NCBI GenBank assembly: GCA_023259435.1
Contig: JALRHZ010000005.1
Span: forward strand, 1-52,819
Reading direction: 5' to 3'
DNA: 52,819 bases
DNA from: Paracoccaceae bacterium
Lineage (GTDB): Bacteria; Pseudomonadota; Alphaproteobacteria; Rhodobacterales; Rhodobacteraceae
The translations under genes and the position numbers were made by a program. The notes below the pieces were generated by a model, which saw nothing but the letters and a program-made list of their open reading frames with translations, did not search any database and was not told where the DNA came from. Of the stretch, positions 45,354-52,819 are shown one piece after another; the first letter of the stretch is position 1; each line of letters starts with the position of its first letter.

Positions 45354-46046
45354 ATGGTTGAAATTTGCCTTGATAATATGTCCTATCACGCCGGCCCGCA
45401 CATCATCCTTGATGATATGTCGTGGACCGCATCCGACAAACGAATCGCTATCATAGGGCAGAATGGGTCGGGCAAATCGACTTTGGCCCGCGCTTTGGCG
45501 GGGCTCATTGCGCCCACGTCGGGTAGTGTGACGGTAAACGGGTTTCACCCATCTGAGGACCGCAAAGCCGCGATCGAGACAATTGGCATATTGTTTCAAA
45601 ACCCAGATCACCAGATCATTTTCCCGACTGTCATCGAGGAACTATGCTTTGGACTGCGTGAAAGTGGGATTTTGCCAGAAATTGCCACCCAACGCGCACA
45701 GGAAATCTTGGCCGAATTCGACCGCGCAGATTGGGAAAATCGTCAGATATCAACGCTGTCTCACGGTCAAAAACAGCTCGTCTGTTTGATGTCTTTATTA
45801 TTGATGACCCCAAAATTGCTGATTTTGGACGAACCTTTTTCCGGATTGGATATCCCTACCAAGGTTGCCCTATCTCAGCGATTTGATGCATTAGACCAAC
45901 AGATTATACATATTACGCATGATCCTGACACGATTGCAGACTATGACCGCGTGCTTTGGATCGAGGAGGGTCGGATCGAACACTACGGCCCGCCTCAAAA
46001 TGTCATTCCCAAGTATTTAGAGGCCATGTACCCGGGTACCGCGTAA
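45354..46046 (+). CDS. bioM: biotin transporter ATPase BioM
   Basis: Energy-coupling factor ATPase, 230 aa: Walker A GQNGSGKST, Q-loop ILFQNPDHQIIFPTV, signature LSHGQKQLV, Walker B LLILDEPFSGLD and H-loop ITHDPDT. The NPDHQIIFPTV segment marks ECF/CbiO-type ATPases. Assignment to biotin comes from bioY two genes downstream. It has only one ATPase gene, as usual for BioMNY systems. The BioM stop is 2 nt ahead of bioN. Confidence 0.9.
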   Translation: MVEICLDNMSYHAGPHIILDDMSWTASDKRIAIIGQNGSGKSTLARALAGLIAPTSGSVTVNGFHPSEDRKAAIETIGILFQNPDHQIIFPTVIEELCFGLRESGILPEIATQRAQEILAEFDRADWENRQISTLSHGQKQLVCLMSLLLMTPKLLILDEPFSGLDIPTKVALSQRFDALDQQIIHITHDPDTIADYDRVLWIEEGRIEHYGPPQNVIPKYLEAMYPGTA

Positions 46047-46048
46047 AT

Positions 46049-46645
46049 ATGCTAAGCCTCGTATCCTCTAAAACCACCAGATATCATTCTTTATCCACTG
46101 GCCTAAAGTTTGCGGCCCTTTTTGTTTTTTCCATCTGTTTTGTGATGTCATCCAGTTTGACGATCCAAAGCATTGGATTGCTTGTCGTTATCGTAGCCTA
46201 TGCAGTTGAGGGAACTGCATTTTTGTGGGACGGCGTCAAAAGACTGCGCCCTTTGCTCATTTTTATTGCTCTCATTTGCGTTTGGCACACGATCACACTG
46301 GATATTGAGCAGGGCCTGATCCTATGTCTACGGATTACTTCAGCCGTGGCATTTGCAAATCTCGTAACCATGACAACACCACTGCAAGAGATGAAAGATG
46401 CGTTTCTCTGGCTTTTGCAACCTTTGAAATGGGTCGGCATCAACACCGCGTCGATTGCTCTTGCGCTTGCCATAATGATTCGATTTGTTCCTGTTTTTCT
46501 TGAACAAACCAACAATCTTCGCACAGCGCACGGCGCACGAAGCACCAAAAAAGCAAGTTGGCGAATCGTTTTTCCAGTTGCAATTGCGGTATTGGATAAT
46601 GCAGAGCACGTCACAGACGCGATACGCGCAAGGCGCGGTTACTAA
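46049..46645 (+). CDS. bioN: biotin transporter transmembrane coupling protein BioN
   Basis: EcfT-type membrane protein, 198 aa from ATG 46049 (MLSLVSSKTTRYHSL). Hydrophobic helices are followed by the two coupling motifs containing Ala-Arg: AHGARSTKK and IRARRGY at the C-terminus. These helices transmit ATPase movement to BioY. It lies 2 nt after bioM and 13 nt ahead of bioY. Confidence 0.9.
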   Translation: MLSLVSSKTTRYHSLSTGLKFAALFVFSICFVMSSSLTIQSIGLLVVIVAYAVEGTAFLWDGVKRLRPLLIFIALICVWHTITLDIEQGLILCLRITSAVAFANLVTMTTPLQEMKDAFLWLLQPLKWVGINTASIALALAIMIRFVPVFLEQTNNLRTAHGARSTKKASWRIVFPVAIAVLDNAEHVTDAIRARRGY

Positions 46646-46658
46646 CGGGGACACGGCA

Positions 46659-47207
46659 ATGAACACCAAAGACATCGTTTACATTTCTCTTTTTGCTGCC
46701 TTGGTGGCTGTGTTGGGCCTCATCCCCGCAATCATGTTGCCAACGGGAATTCCAATCACTGCGCAAAGTTTGGGTGTTATGTTGGCCGGCACAATTCTGG
46801 GCGCAAAACGCGGTGGACTTGCAGTTTTGCTATTCATTGTTTTGGTCGCTCTTGGATTGCCCCTTTTGTCTGGCGGTCGTGGTGGCCTTGGTGTGTTTGT
46901 GTCCCCAACGGCCGGCTTTGTCGTAGGCTTCCCAATCGCCGCATTCGCAACTGGATATCTAATGGAGAGATTGCCAATAGAGAAAATCGGAATTGCTGCA
47001 GGGATAGCCGCGGTGATTGGAGGTATTTTCGTCCTCTACATCTGTGGGATCGTTGGCTTTTCGATTGTCATGGGCAAATCCATTTGGGTATCCACACTTG
47101 CGATGTCGCCATATATTCCGGGTGACTTTCTAAAAGCCTTGGTAGCAGGCTCTCTCACACAAGCAATATTTGCGGCGCGGCCACAATCCGTGTTGAGCAA
47201 ACAATAA
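46659..47207 (+). CDS. bioY: biotin transporter substrate-binding protein BioY
   Basis: Membrane S component that binds biotin, 182 aa from ATG 46659 (MNTKDIVYISLFAALVAVLG), with GGGGACACGGCA upstream. Typical BioY sequence includes LPTGIPITAQSLGVMLAGTI, LGAKRGGLAVLLFIVLVALG and PLLSGGRGGLGVFVSPTAGF. The C-terminus includes YIPGDFLKALVAG. It ends 6 bp from the convergent thiolase gene. Confidence 0.94.
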   Translation: MNTKDIVYISLFAALVAVLGLIPAIMLPTGIPITAQSLGVMLAGTILGAKRGGLAVLLFIVLVALGLPLLSGGRGGLGVFVSPTAGFVVGFPIAAFATGYLMERLPIEKIGIAAGIAAVIGGIFVLYICGIVGFSIVMGKSIWVSTLAMSPYIPGDFLKALVAGSLTQAIFAARPQSVLSKQ

Positions 47208-47213
47208 GTCTAT

Positions 47214-48308
47214 CTATCGCCTAATCAGCATGGCGGTGCCAAGGCCGCCCGCGGCCGCAATAGATGCAAGCCCATGACCTTGATCAAGGTCGTGGAACAA
47301 TCTGACAGCCAAAATTGCGCCCGATGCCCCAATCGGATGCCCCCGAGCGAGTGCGCCACCTTTTTGGTTAAGCCGGTCAATCGGCAAATCACAGTCGCGG
47401 GCACATACAATTGCTTGGACAGCATAGGCCTCCATCAGTTCGATTTTCTGCAAGTCTGCTGGTTGAAGTGCATTGCGATCCAAAACTTTGCGTATGGCGT
47501 AAACCGGTGAAAGAGCGGGCTGTCTTGGATCCGAACCTAGAGTGAGATGATCAACTATCTCAGTACCTGCAAGACCGTGTTGTCGGGCAAATTGCGGGGA
47601 CACAATCAAACAAAATGCGGCAGCGTCTGCTGCAACTGCAGAGTTGGCATAGGTTATACTGCCTTCGATTCGTGGCGCACGTGCGCAGAGTGCGGGTGAC
47701 ATATGCCGCGCAAAGCTATCGCGTTGAGCCGTGAAATCGACTGAAACGATTTCCTGCCCAAACTCTGATGCCATAGCCTTGGCATGGCTTTCACATGCAA
47801 ATGCATCTTGTTCCGATTGTGCGATCTGTCTGATGTCAGCCAACTCAGCGGCGGCACTGGCCAGATCTGGATCCAATGCAGCCTTGGGTGCAAAGCGCGG
47901 TCGATCAGAGAACCGGTATGTTCCATCTGGTTGTAGATATCGCCGCTCTGGCCGTTGTGAATAGCTTTCAACGCCACCCGCGATAACGCAACTCGCAGCG
48001 CCCGAGCGAATAAGAGTCGCCGCCAACCCAATCGCGTCCAAACCCCCAACACACTGGCGATCAATCGTTATACCGGCAACGTGCTGCGTAAAACCCGCGT
48101 GTAACGTGATCAGCCGTGCAGGATTACCCCCTGCCCCTAATGCATTCGAAACAATGACTTCATCAACCAACTCGGCAGTAAGCCCAGCATCGAGCAAGAC
48201 TTGTTGCAATACAGGTGCTGCAAGCTCTTCTAAACTTAGTTTCGACAATGTCCCACCCTTTGGTGAAACGGCTGTTCTTTTGGCAGCAACGATAAGAGGG
48301 TGTGTCAT
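47214..48308 (-). CDS. divergent thiolase-like acyltransferase (YhfS-like)
   Basis: Thiolase-fold protein, 364 aa from ATG 48308 (MTHPLIVAAKRTAVSPKGG), shorter than the usual near-390. The acyl-accepting cysteine is Cys86 in RQCVGGLDA and His324 is in ARGHPIGASGA. Two conserved positions differ: the NEAF motif reads MEAYA (Met292), and the second catalytic cysteine of CxGG is alanine (IAAAGGLG, Ala351). It is coupled by a 4-nt ATGA overlap to the ligase-like gene. The neighbouring bioY recalls yhfU-yhfT-yhfS of Bacillus, where function is unproven. Confidence 0.85.
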   Translation of the reverse strand: MTHPLIVAAKRTAVSPKGGTLSKLSLEELAAPVLQQVLLDAGLTAELVDEVIVSNALGAGGNPARLITLHAGFTQHVAGITIDRQCVGGLDAIGLAATLIRSGAASCVIAGGVESYSQRPERRYLQPDGTYRFSDRPRFAPKAALDPDLASAAAELADIRQIAQSEQDAFACESHAKAMASEFGQEIVSVDFTAQRDSFARHMSPALCARAPRIEGSITYANSAVAADAAAFCLIVSPQFARQHGLAGTEIVDHLTLGSDPRQPALSPVYAIRKVLDRNALQPADLQKIELMEAYAVQAIVCARDCDLPIDRLNQKGGALARGHPIGASGAILAVRLFHDLDQGHGLASIAAAGGLGTAMLIRR

Positions 48309-49522
48309 AGGGCGTCCTGCCTTAGGGCGGCTAAATTCGTTTTCCCAGACGGTAAGTACGGCCAACTGTCTGCGGGGACAAGATGCCATTCTAGGATGTT
48401 CAAACCATCTGGTAGGAGATCCAACACAGTTTGTTTTAATTCAGAGACCTGGTGTCCGGACCTAAGATGATAGAACGCATATAGCCGTACACGACCAGCA
48501 TCCAAGACGTCGATAATCGCAATATTGTCAACTAAACCCGTGTTTTGCACCTGTGTTTCAAGACTATCTAAATTCACTGCCTTGTCCAAGACTTGAACAC
48601 GCCGATCAAGACGCCCTTCTAGGAACAAATTCAAATCCGCATCTAACATGCCAACCTCGCCAACAGTTATCCAGTCATCATCCTCAAGGGTTTTGCTTGA
48701 CGGTTGAGACGCATAGCCTTCGAACAGGTATGGAGATTTCACCCAAACGAGGCCAACTTGTCCGACGCCCAAAGGTTTTCCTGCGCCAAGGTCTCTGATT
48801 TCGATGTCGACTTTGGGATACGCCCGCCCCACTGATCCTTTGGGTGTATGCGCATCACTCATTGTAACAAAACTAGTTTCCGCAGATCCGTAAAACTGAA
48901 CGACCTGTGCCTGAGGCAGCAACCTATTTACCCGAGCAACCAACTCAAAAGACAGTGCACCACCGCCAATGATGACATGGGATACACTTGGCATCACTTG
49001 TTCGCACAATAGCAACCGTCGCAACAAACTTGGGGTCGTGTAGATAAGGCCTATTCCATATTTGAGGATCTGATCCGCCTGTGAGCGCGGGGACTGGCCG
49101 TATAATAGATGGGCATGTTGACCAAGATATAGCGCCTCAAACATGGCATATGTTGTGAGTGAGTGGGAAAGACCACCCAGTATACAAACTGAGTGGCGAT
49201 CAGTCGCAAAATTGGACCGGTTTATCTCAAAAGACGCGATCCAGCTCTCTGCAGATCTTTTAACCCTTTTGGGTTCACCCTTGGACCCCCCTGTGATCGT
49301 TTGGAAGTGGCCCGAAAAGTGCGGGCTTCTTTCAGTAAAGGGAGGTGCCAACAGGGGTTCGTAATCCAGCTCACGCGCAGCAATAACATAAGAAGCAACT
49401 GCCGCGGGATGACCTGAGGATACACCAACATCATTTTGCATGAGGTAGGTGTTACCTGCACTATATCGCATATCTTCAAAAAATATGCTGGCCTGCGGAT
49501 GCCATTTAAACCATCTGATCAT
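48305..49522 (-). CDS. short AMP-forming acyl-CoA ligase-like protein (YhfT-like)
   Basis: ANL-superfamily enzyme, 405 aa. The adenylation P-loop TGGSKGEPK lies at only about residues 77-85, so the N-terminal domain is much shorter than in typical acyl-CoA ligases. Later motifs are FYGSAETSF (A5), DDWITVGEVG (A7), LEGRLDRRVQVLDKAVNLDS (A8) and the C-terminal lysine in LPSGKTNLAAL (Lys394). The gene starts at ATG 49522 with AAGG upstream. It precedes the thiolase gene by overlap and follows the response-regulator gene by 44 bp. Confidence 0.85.
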   Translation of the reverse strand: MIRWFKWHPQASIFFEDMRYSAGNTYLMQNDVGVSSGHPAAVASYVIAARELDYEPLLAPPFTERSPHFSGHFQTITGGSKGEPKRVKRSAESWIASFEINRSNFATDRHSVCILGGLSHSLTTYAMFEALYLGQHAHLLYGQSPRSQADQILKYGIGLIYTTPSLLRRLLLCEQVMPSVSHVIIGGGALSFELVARVNRLLPQAQVVQFYGSAETSFVTMSDAHTPKGSVGRAYPKVDIEIRDLGAGKPLGVGQVGLVWVKSPYLFEGYASQPSSKTLEDDDWITVGEVGMLDADLNLFLEGRLDRRVQVLDKAVNLDSLETQVQNTGLVDNIAIIDVLDAGRVRLYAFYHLRSGHQVSELKQTVLDLLPDGLNILEWHLVPADSWPYLPSGKTNLAALRQDAL

Positions 49523-49566
49523 GCCGCCTTATGAGCAAGCGCATACGACATGACAAGAGGTCAAGA

Positions 49567-50184
49567 TCAGAACAGGCCCTCATCTTTTGCAATCAACGCA
49601 GCCTGAGTACGGTTTCCAGCACCGATTTTTCGGTAAAGTGTTTTAACATGAAGCTTGATAGTAGGCTCTTGCAAGTCCAAATCGCGGGCGATTTCTTTGT
49701 TCGATTTACCTTTGGACAGACCTTCCAACACTTGTAACTCGCGGCGCGACAGTTTCTCGGCCAAGGCATTTGGTGCAGCCTCTTCCTCTTCGGCTGTCAT
49801 GAAATCAATCGGAGCGTACTGTTCGCCCATTGTCATAAAGCGAACCGCATTCACAAGAGATTTTGCCGAAAGCGTTTTGGGCACAAAACCTGCCGCGCCG
49901 TTTGCCAATGCGTCTTCGGCAACTTGGCGTGTAGCGATTCCTGACATCAAAGCAACGCGTTGACCACCTGCATAGTTTAGGGCCTTGTGCATACCATCCA
50001 AGCCATTCATGCCAGGCATGTTATAGTCCAACATGATCAAATCGAAGGGGCCCTTTGTATCAACTAGCGCTAATGCGCTATCCAAATCGCTAGCAGTAGC
50101 CGTTTCGATATTCCCTTCACCTTCCAAAAATAAAACCAGTGTATCCCTTAGAAGATCGTGATCGTCCGCAATAAGAATTTTCAT
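49567..50184 (-). CDS. NarL/LuxR-family response regulator
   Basis: Two-domain transcription regulator, 205 aa from ATG 50184 (MKILIADDHDLLRD), with GGAAAA upstream; a longer form from ATG 50196 (MEKVMKIL) lacks a ribosome binding site. Receiver phosphorylation site is Asp53 in LIMLDYNMPG, with the conserved lysine in GFVPKTLSAKS. The C-terminal LuxR helix-turn-helix reads LSRRELQVLEGLSKGKSNKE and IKLHVKTLYRKIGAGNR. Candidate partner is the histidine kinase at 51215. No terminator is visible before the ligase gene. Confidence 0.92.
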   Translation of the reverse strand: MKILIADDHDLLRDTLVLFLEGEGNIETATASDLDSALALVDTKGPFDLIMLDYNMPGMNGLDGMHKALNYAGGQRVALMSGIATRQVAEDALANGAAGFVPKTLSAKSLVNAVRFMTMGEQYAPIDFMTAEEEEAAPNALAEKLSRRELQVLEGLSKGKSNKEIARDLDLQEPTIKLHVKTLYRKIGAGNRTQAALIAKDEGLF

Positions 50185-50684
50185 AACTTTTTCCATTGTA
50201 ATATTTTGAGTTGCACCAGACCTATACGGTTGAGACCCGAAACAACTTAAGACAGTGTTATTGTACCCCAACTCATGCAATGTGCGATATCTCTTTTGTA
50301 TATCACACAGGACCTTTTGTTATTTTATTATATCTATTCGGAGGAAATTGAATGATCTAATTCTTGTTTCTCTAGCGTATTTCAAAACACGCACCAAAAA
50401 GATTAAAAATTAAAATACTTTATTTCAAAGCGTTAGACTAAAACAGAGTAAAATTATCAATATAAATATCATTGAAAAACGTTGTATAATTTGCGACGAT
50501 ATTTCGCTAGAACTGCGTCAACTTGACTGCAATTTGGTCATAAGATTCTCTTTATTATATGCAGATATTTCGATCATTTTGATAATGATATCCATAAGGA
50601 TATATCATCAATACGTTAGGATGTATTCACCAACATCAAAGTTATATGCATATTGCTTAGGTAACGAACTGATAAAGATCTGAC
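50185..50684. other. AT-rich divergent intergenic region
   Basis: About 500 bp between the response regulator and the secreted-protein gene. It contains the inverted repeat at 50281-50309, a strong Shine-Dalgarno GGAGG at 50339-50343 followed by the two-codon ORF ATG-ATC-TAA at 50352-50360, and ATATCC-ATAA-GGATAT at 50588-50603. The rest is AT-rich with many TATAAT-like hexamers. No tRNA or coding ORF is apparent. Two promoter regions, one per direction, are expected. Confidence 0.7.
50281..50309. promoter_or_regulatory. 10-bp-arm inverted repeat, candidate operator
   Basis: TGTGCGATAT and ATATCACACA match as inverted arms in 9 of 10 positions around a 9-nt spacer. It lies 97 bp upstream of the response-regulator start and about 375 bp upstream of the secreted-protein gene. 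Confidence 0.6.
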
Positions 50685-51188
50685 ATGCGCATACTTTATA
50701 ATTCCCCTCTTTCCTTAAAGGGTGTCTTACTTTCATTGATAGTGTTTGCATGCTCGCCTGCATTTGCAGAGGGACCGTCATTGGACATAATCGAGTATAA
50801 AAATAACGAAATTACAAGAAATTATACAGTTAGTATCGAGGATCTTTCCAAGTTACCTCAAACAACGATTGAGACGACGACAATTTGGACAGAGGGTGTC
50901 CAAACTTTCGTAGGGCCTTCATTCAAAACAATTGTAGAAGACTTGCTTGGCGATGTGACCGAAGTGGTCGCAGTCGCGGTTAACGACTATATTATTGATA
51001 TCCCGATTGAGCATGCAACAGAGAATGGCCCGATATTTGCAATTAAACACAACGGAGAATTCATGACGATCCGCTCAAAGGGGCCAATCTGGATTATTTA
51101 TCCTTATGATTCTGACGAGCGCTTTCAGACAGAAGAAGTTTATTCACGTAGCGTGTGGCAACTTCTTGCATTAGAAATTGAACGCTAA
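50685..51188 (+). CDS. exported molybdopterin-oxidoreductase-fold protein
   Basis: 167-aa protein with a signal peptide (MRILYNSPLSLKGVLLSLIV, cleavage near AFAEG). The mature part resembles the small SUOX/YedY-like oxidoreductase molybdopterin-binding fold: FVGPSFKTIVEDLL, VVAVAVNDYIIDIPIEHA and MTIRSKGPIWIIYPYDSDE. After the signal peptide I see no cysteine to serve as cofactor ligand, so it probably binds no molybdenum and may act as a periplasmic ligand sensor. It lies 26 nt ahead of the histidine kinase gene. Confidence 0.8.
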   Translation: MRILYNSPLSLKGVLLSLIVFACSPAFAEGPSLDIIEYKNNEITRNYTVSIEDLSKLPQTTIETTTIWTEGVQTFVGPSFKTIVEDLLGDVTEVVAVAVNDYIIDIPIEHATENGPIFAIKHNGEFMTIRSKGPIWIIYPYDSDERFQTEEVYSRSVWQLLALEIER

Positions 51189-51214
51189 GCGCAGTTCTGC
51201 GCAGGGGAGACTTA

Positions 51215-52819
51215 ATGACCGCAGGAGGCATATTATCGCCATCGGTTGCGCGCTGGATGCGGATATTGGCGCTCTCCACAACGATTCTGTTGTGTATTAT
51301 TGCCCTTGGATCGCTTGCCAGAGAGGTTTACCTAAAGCTGCAGGACCTGCAAAAAGCGAATACGGATAATGCTCAGTGGACGTTCTCACAGATCGAAGTT
51401 GATTATTTCCGACTAAATTTTTCGGTTCAGTCCGCGCTCAAAGAAGAAGAGCCAGATCTTAGCGATATTCGGAAAAATTTTGATTTATTCTATAGCCGCG
51501 CATCCACATTGAAAGTGTCGCCGATGTATGACGCAGTGCGACGCGAAACTGAATTTCAGTCTGATCTAACGCGGATATCAACTTTTTTAGATAACAATGT
51601 GCCTTTGATAGATGGACCAGATCAGACGCTGATCAACAATCTCCCGGTACTTGCCCGCGAGATAGAACAGCTTCAACGATCTACCCGAGATTTGTCTTTG
51701 TTTGGCCTGCAGCTTTTTGTAGGTCAAGCAGATGATCAGCGTCAACAAGTCGCCAATACCCTGACCCGACTGGGCTTTTTGTCCGCAGCCTTGTTCCTAA
51801 TCCTAAGCCTTGTTGCGATCCTGTTGTTACGCCTGTACCGCCGCAGCGAACAAGCCGCAACTGAGCGCAAAGAGGCCGCCGCACGATTATCAACTATCTT
51901 GTCCACATCTTTAGACGCCGTCCTTGTGGTGGATCACGAAGGGTCTATCGTCGACTATAACGGCGCGGCCGAGCATGTTTTTGGATATACGGCCAAAGAG
52001 GCGATTGGCGGGTCTTTGGCGGATTTATTGATCCCCGAAAAATATCATAAGTCCCATAATTTCGCGATGGCCCGTTTCATAGAAAATGGCAAAGGGCGTA
52101 TCATTGGGCGGGGCCGGGTTGAACTTGAAGCACGCGACAAATTTGGCAAGATCTTTCCAGTTGAGGTGTCTCTTGATGCTGTTCAACATAACGGGAAATA
52201 TTTGTTCGTATCATTTCTGCGTGACATCACGCATGAAAAATTTGCGCAACAAGAACTTGTGGCCGCCCGTGACCGCGCGCTTGCCGGTGAGAAGGCCAAG
52301 GCAGATTTTCTTGCAGTGATGAGTCACGAAATGCGCACACCTCTCAATGGCCTTTTGGGCACATTAAGCCTATTGCGTGAAACGGAATTAAGTGCTTCTC
52401 AAAGAAAATTTATCTCAAACATTGAAACCTCGGGACAACTTTTGTTGGGTCACGTCAACGATGTCTTGGACATCTCAAAATTCGAAGCTGGAAAAACAGT
52501 CCTTTATCAGCACCCATTCAAGCTTGCCGAACTAATGGACGAGGTCATCGATTCTCAATCAGTTATGGCCGCTCAGAATGGCAACACATTAATTGCGCGC
52601 ATAGATCCCAACATCCCCGAGACCGTTATTGGTGACCAAGGAAAATTACGCCAAATACTGTTGAACTTAGTATCAAACGCAACAAAATTTACCACCCAAG
52701 GCTCGATCAAGCTTGTCGCGACACTAGAGAGTAAGTCTGGAAACGAATTGGCGATCAAAATGAAGGTTACTGATACCGGAGTTGGGATCTCGCCAGAGCA
52801 TATCGAACAGATATTTGAC
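51215..52819 (+). CDS. PAS histidine kinase, truncated by window end
   Basis: 535 codons are visible and the frame is open at the right edge. Start ATG 51215 (MTAGGILSPSVARWMRILAL) has GGGGAG upstream. There is one N-terminal helix (about 15-36), an extracytoplasmic region to about 190, and a second helix (about 189-210). A PAS domain (about 223-345), the HisKA domain with phosphorylated His371 in MSHEMRTPLNG, and an HATPase domain with QILLNLVSNATKFT and DTGVGI follow. The architecture suggests a hybrid kinase with C-terminal receiver beyond the edge, which I cannot see. It is cotranscribed with the secreted protein. Confidence 0.92.
   Translation, partial: MTAGGILSPSVARWMRILALSTTILLCIIALGSLAREVYLKLQDLQKANTDNAQWTFSQIEVDYFRLNFSVQSALKEEEPDLSDIRKNFDLFYSRASTLKVSPMYDAVRRETEFQSDLTRISTFLDNNVPLIDGPDQTLINNLPVLAREIEQLQRSTRDLSLFGLQLFVGQADDQRQQVANTLTRLGFLSAALFLILSLVAILLLRLYRRSEQAATERKEAAARLSTILSTSLDAVLVVDHEGSIVDYNGAAEHVFGYTAKEAIGGSLADLLIPEKYHKSHNFAMARFIENGKGRIIGRGRVELEARDKFGKIFPVEVSLDAVQHNGKYLFVSFLRDITHEKFAQQELVAARDRALAGEKAKADFLAVMSHEMRTPLNGLLGTLSLLRETELSASQRKFISNIETSGQLLLGHVNDVLDISKFEAGKTVLYQHPFKLAELMDEVIDSQSVMAAQNGNTLIARIDPNIPETVIGDQGKLRQILLNLVSNATKFTTQGSIKLVATLESKSGNELAIKMKVTDTGVGISPEHIEQIFD

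Noticed and set aside
1-52819. tRNA, rRNA, CRISPR array, insertion sequence or prophage
   Set aside because: No cloverleaf or T-loop GGTTCRANTCC pattern stood out in intergenic DNA, no regular spacer-repeat series and no transposase or integrase motifs were seen; a tRNA or repeat scan was not run.

Overview
The window looks like a chromosomal segment of an alphaproteobacterium of the Rhodobacteraceae (roseobacter type). This rests on the rimP-nusA-ylxR-infB block, the xdhABC plus nucleoside-ABC cluster, a tripartite BioMNY biotin importer, a small Hpt protein divergent from an RbaY-like receiver/PP2C phosphatase with CtrA-like boxes between them, and many small family-type hypothetical proteins. 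Genes are tightly packed with frequent ATGA/GTGA/TAATG overlaps. I see no rRNA, tRNA, CRISPR array, prophage or insertion sequence.

Layout. Positions 1-8140 hold NAD+ synthetase, an unknown membrane protein, a sodium:solute symporter, the replicative DNA polymerase III alpha subunit and very small ORFs, two of them flanking a 27-nt inverted repeat. Positions 8311-17563 form a purine scavenging cluster: xanthine dehydrogenase (XdhA, XdhB), its molybdenum-cofactor chaperone XdhC, and a BMP-type nucleoside/purine ABC importer (ATPase, two permeases, binding protein). Positions 17704-21212 hold a DUF938 protein, an M48 lipoprotein protease, a 79-aa protein and molybdate transporter genes modC and modB without modA. 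Positions 21293-26827 are the rimP-nusA-ylxR-infB operon, with a leader that contains a factor-independent terminator ahead of rimP and a strong terminator after infB.

Positions 26773-32422 carry a PPP-type phosphatase, argG, a soluble double-PAS chemotaxis receptor, threonine dehydratase and an SDR oxidoreductase. Positions 32419-38050 hold the Hpt protein, the receiver/PP2C phosphatase, two Nudix hydrolases, Hsp33, a CCA-adding-type enzyme and a LysE exporter. Positions 38106-41776 are two translationally coupled ABC exporter half-transporters. Positions 41804-44925 hold an iron-sulfur RNA methyltransferase, two L,D-transpeptidases (one with a Tat signal) and a CAP-domain lipoprotein.

Positions 44926-52819 are the least ordinary part. 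A very small exported protein sits behind an 18-bp perfect palindrome and is followed by bioMNY. Convergent to these lie a divergent thiolase and a short AMP-forming acyl-CoA ligase-like protein, a pairing that recalls the uncharacterised yhfS-yhfT genes next to a bioY homologue in Bacillus. Immediately upstream, on the same strand with no visible terminator, is a NarL-type response regulator. Divergent from it, across a 500-bp AT-rich intergenic region with a 10-bp-arm inverted repeat, are a secreted molybdopterin-oxidoreductase-fold protein and a membrane PAS histidine kinase that runs off the right edge.

The strongest candidates for something undescribed are the regulator/ligase/thiolase/bioMNY neighbourhood, the secreted protein plus histidine kinase sensor unit, and the small-ORF/inverted-repeat element at 7880-8075.
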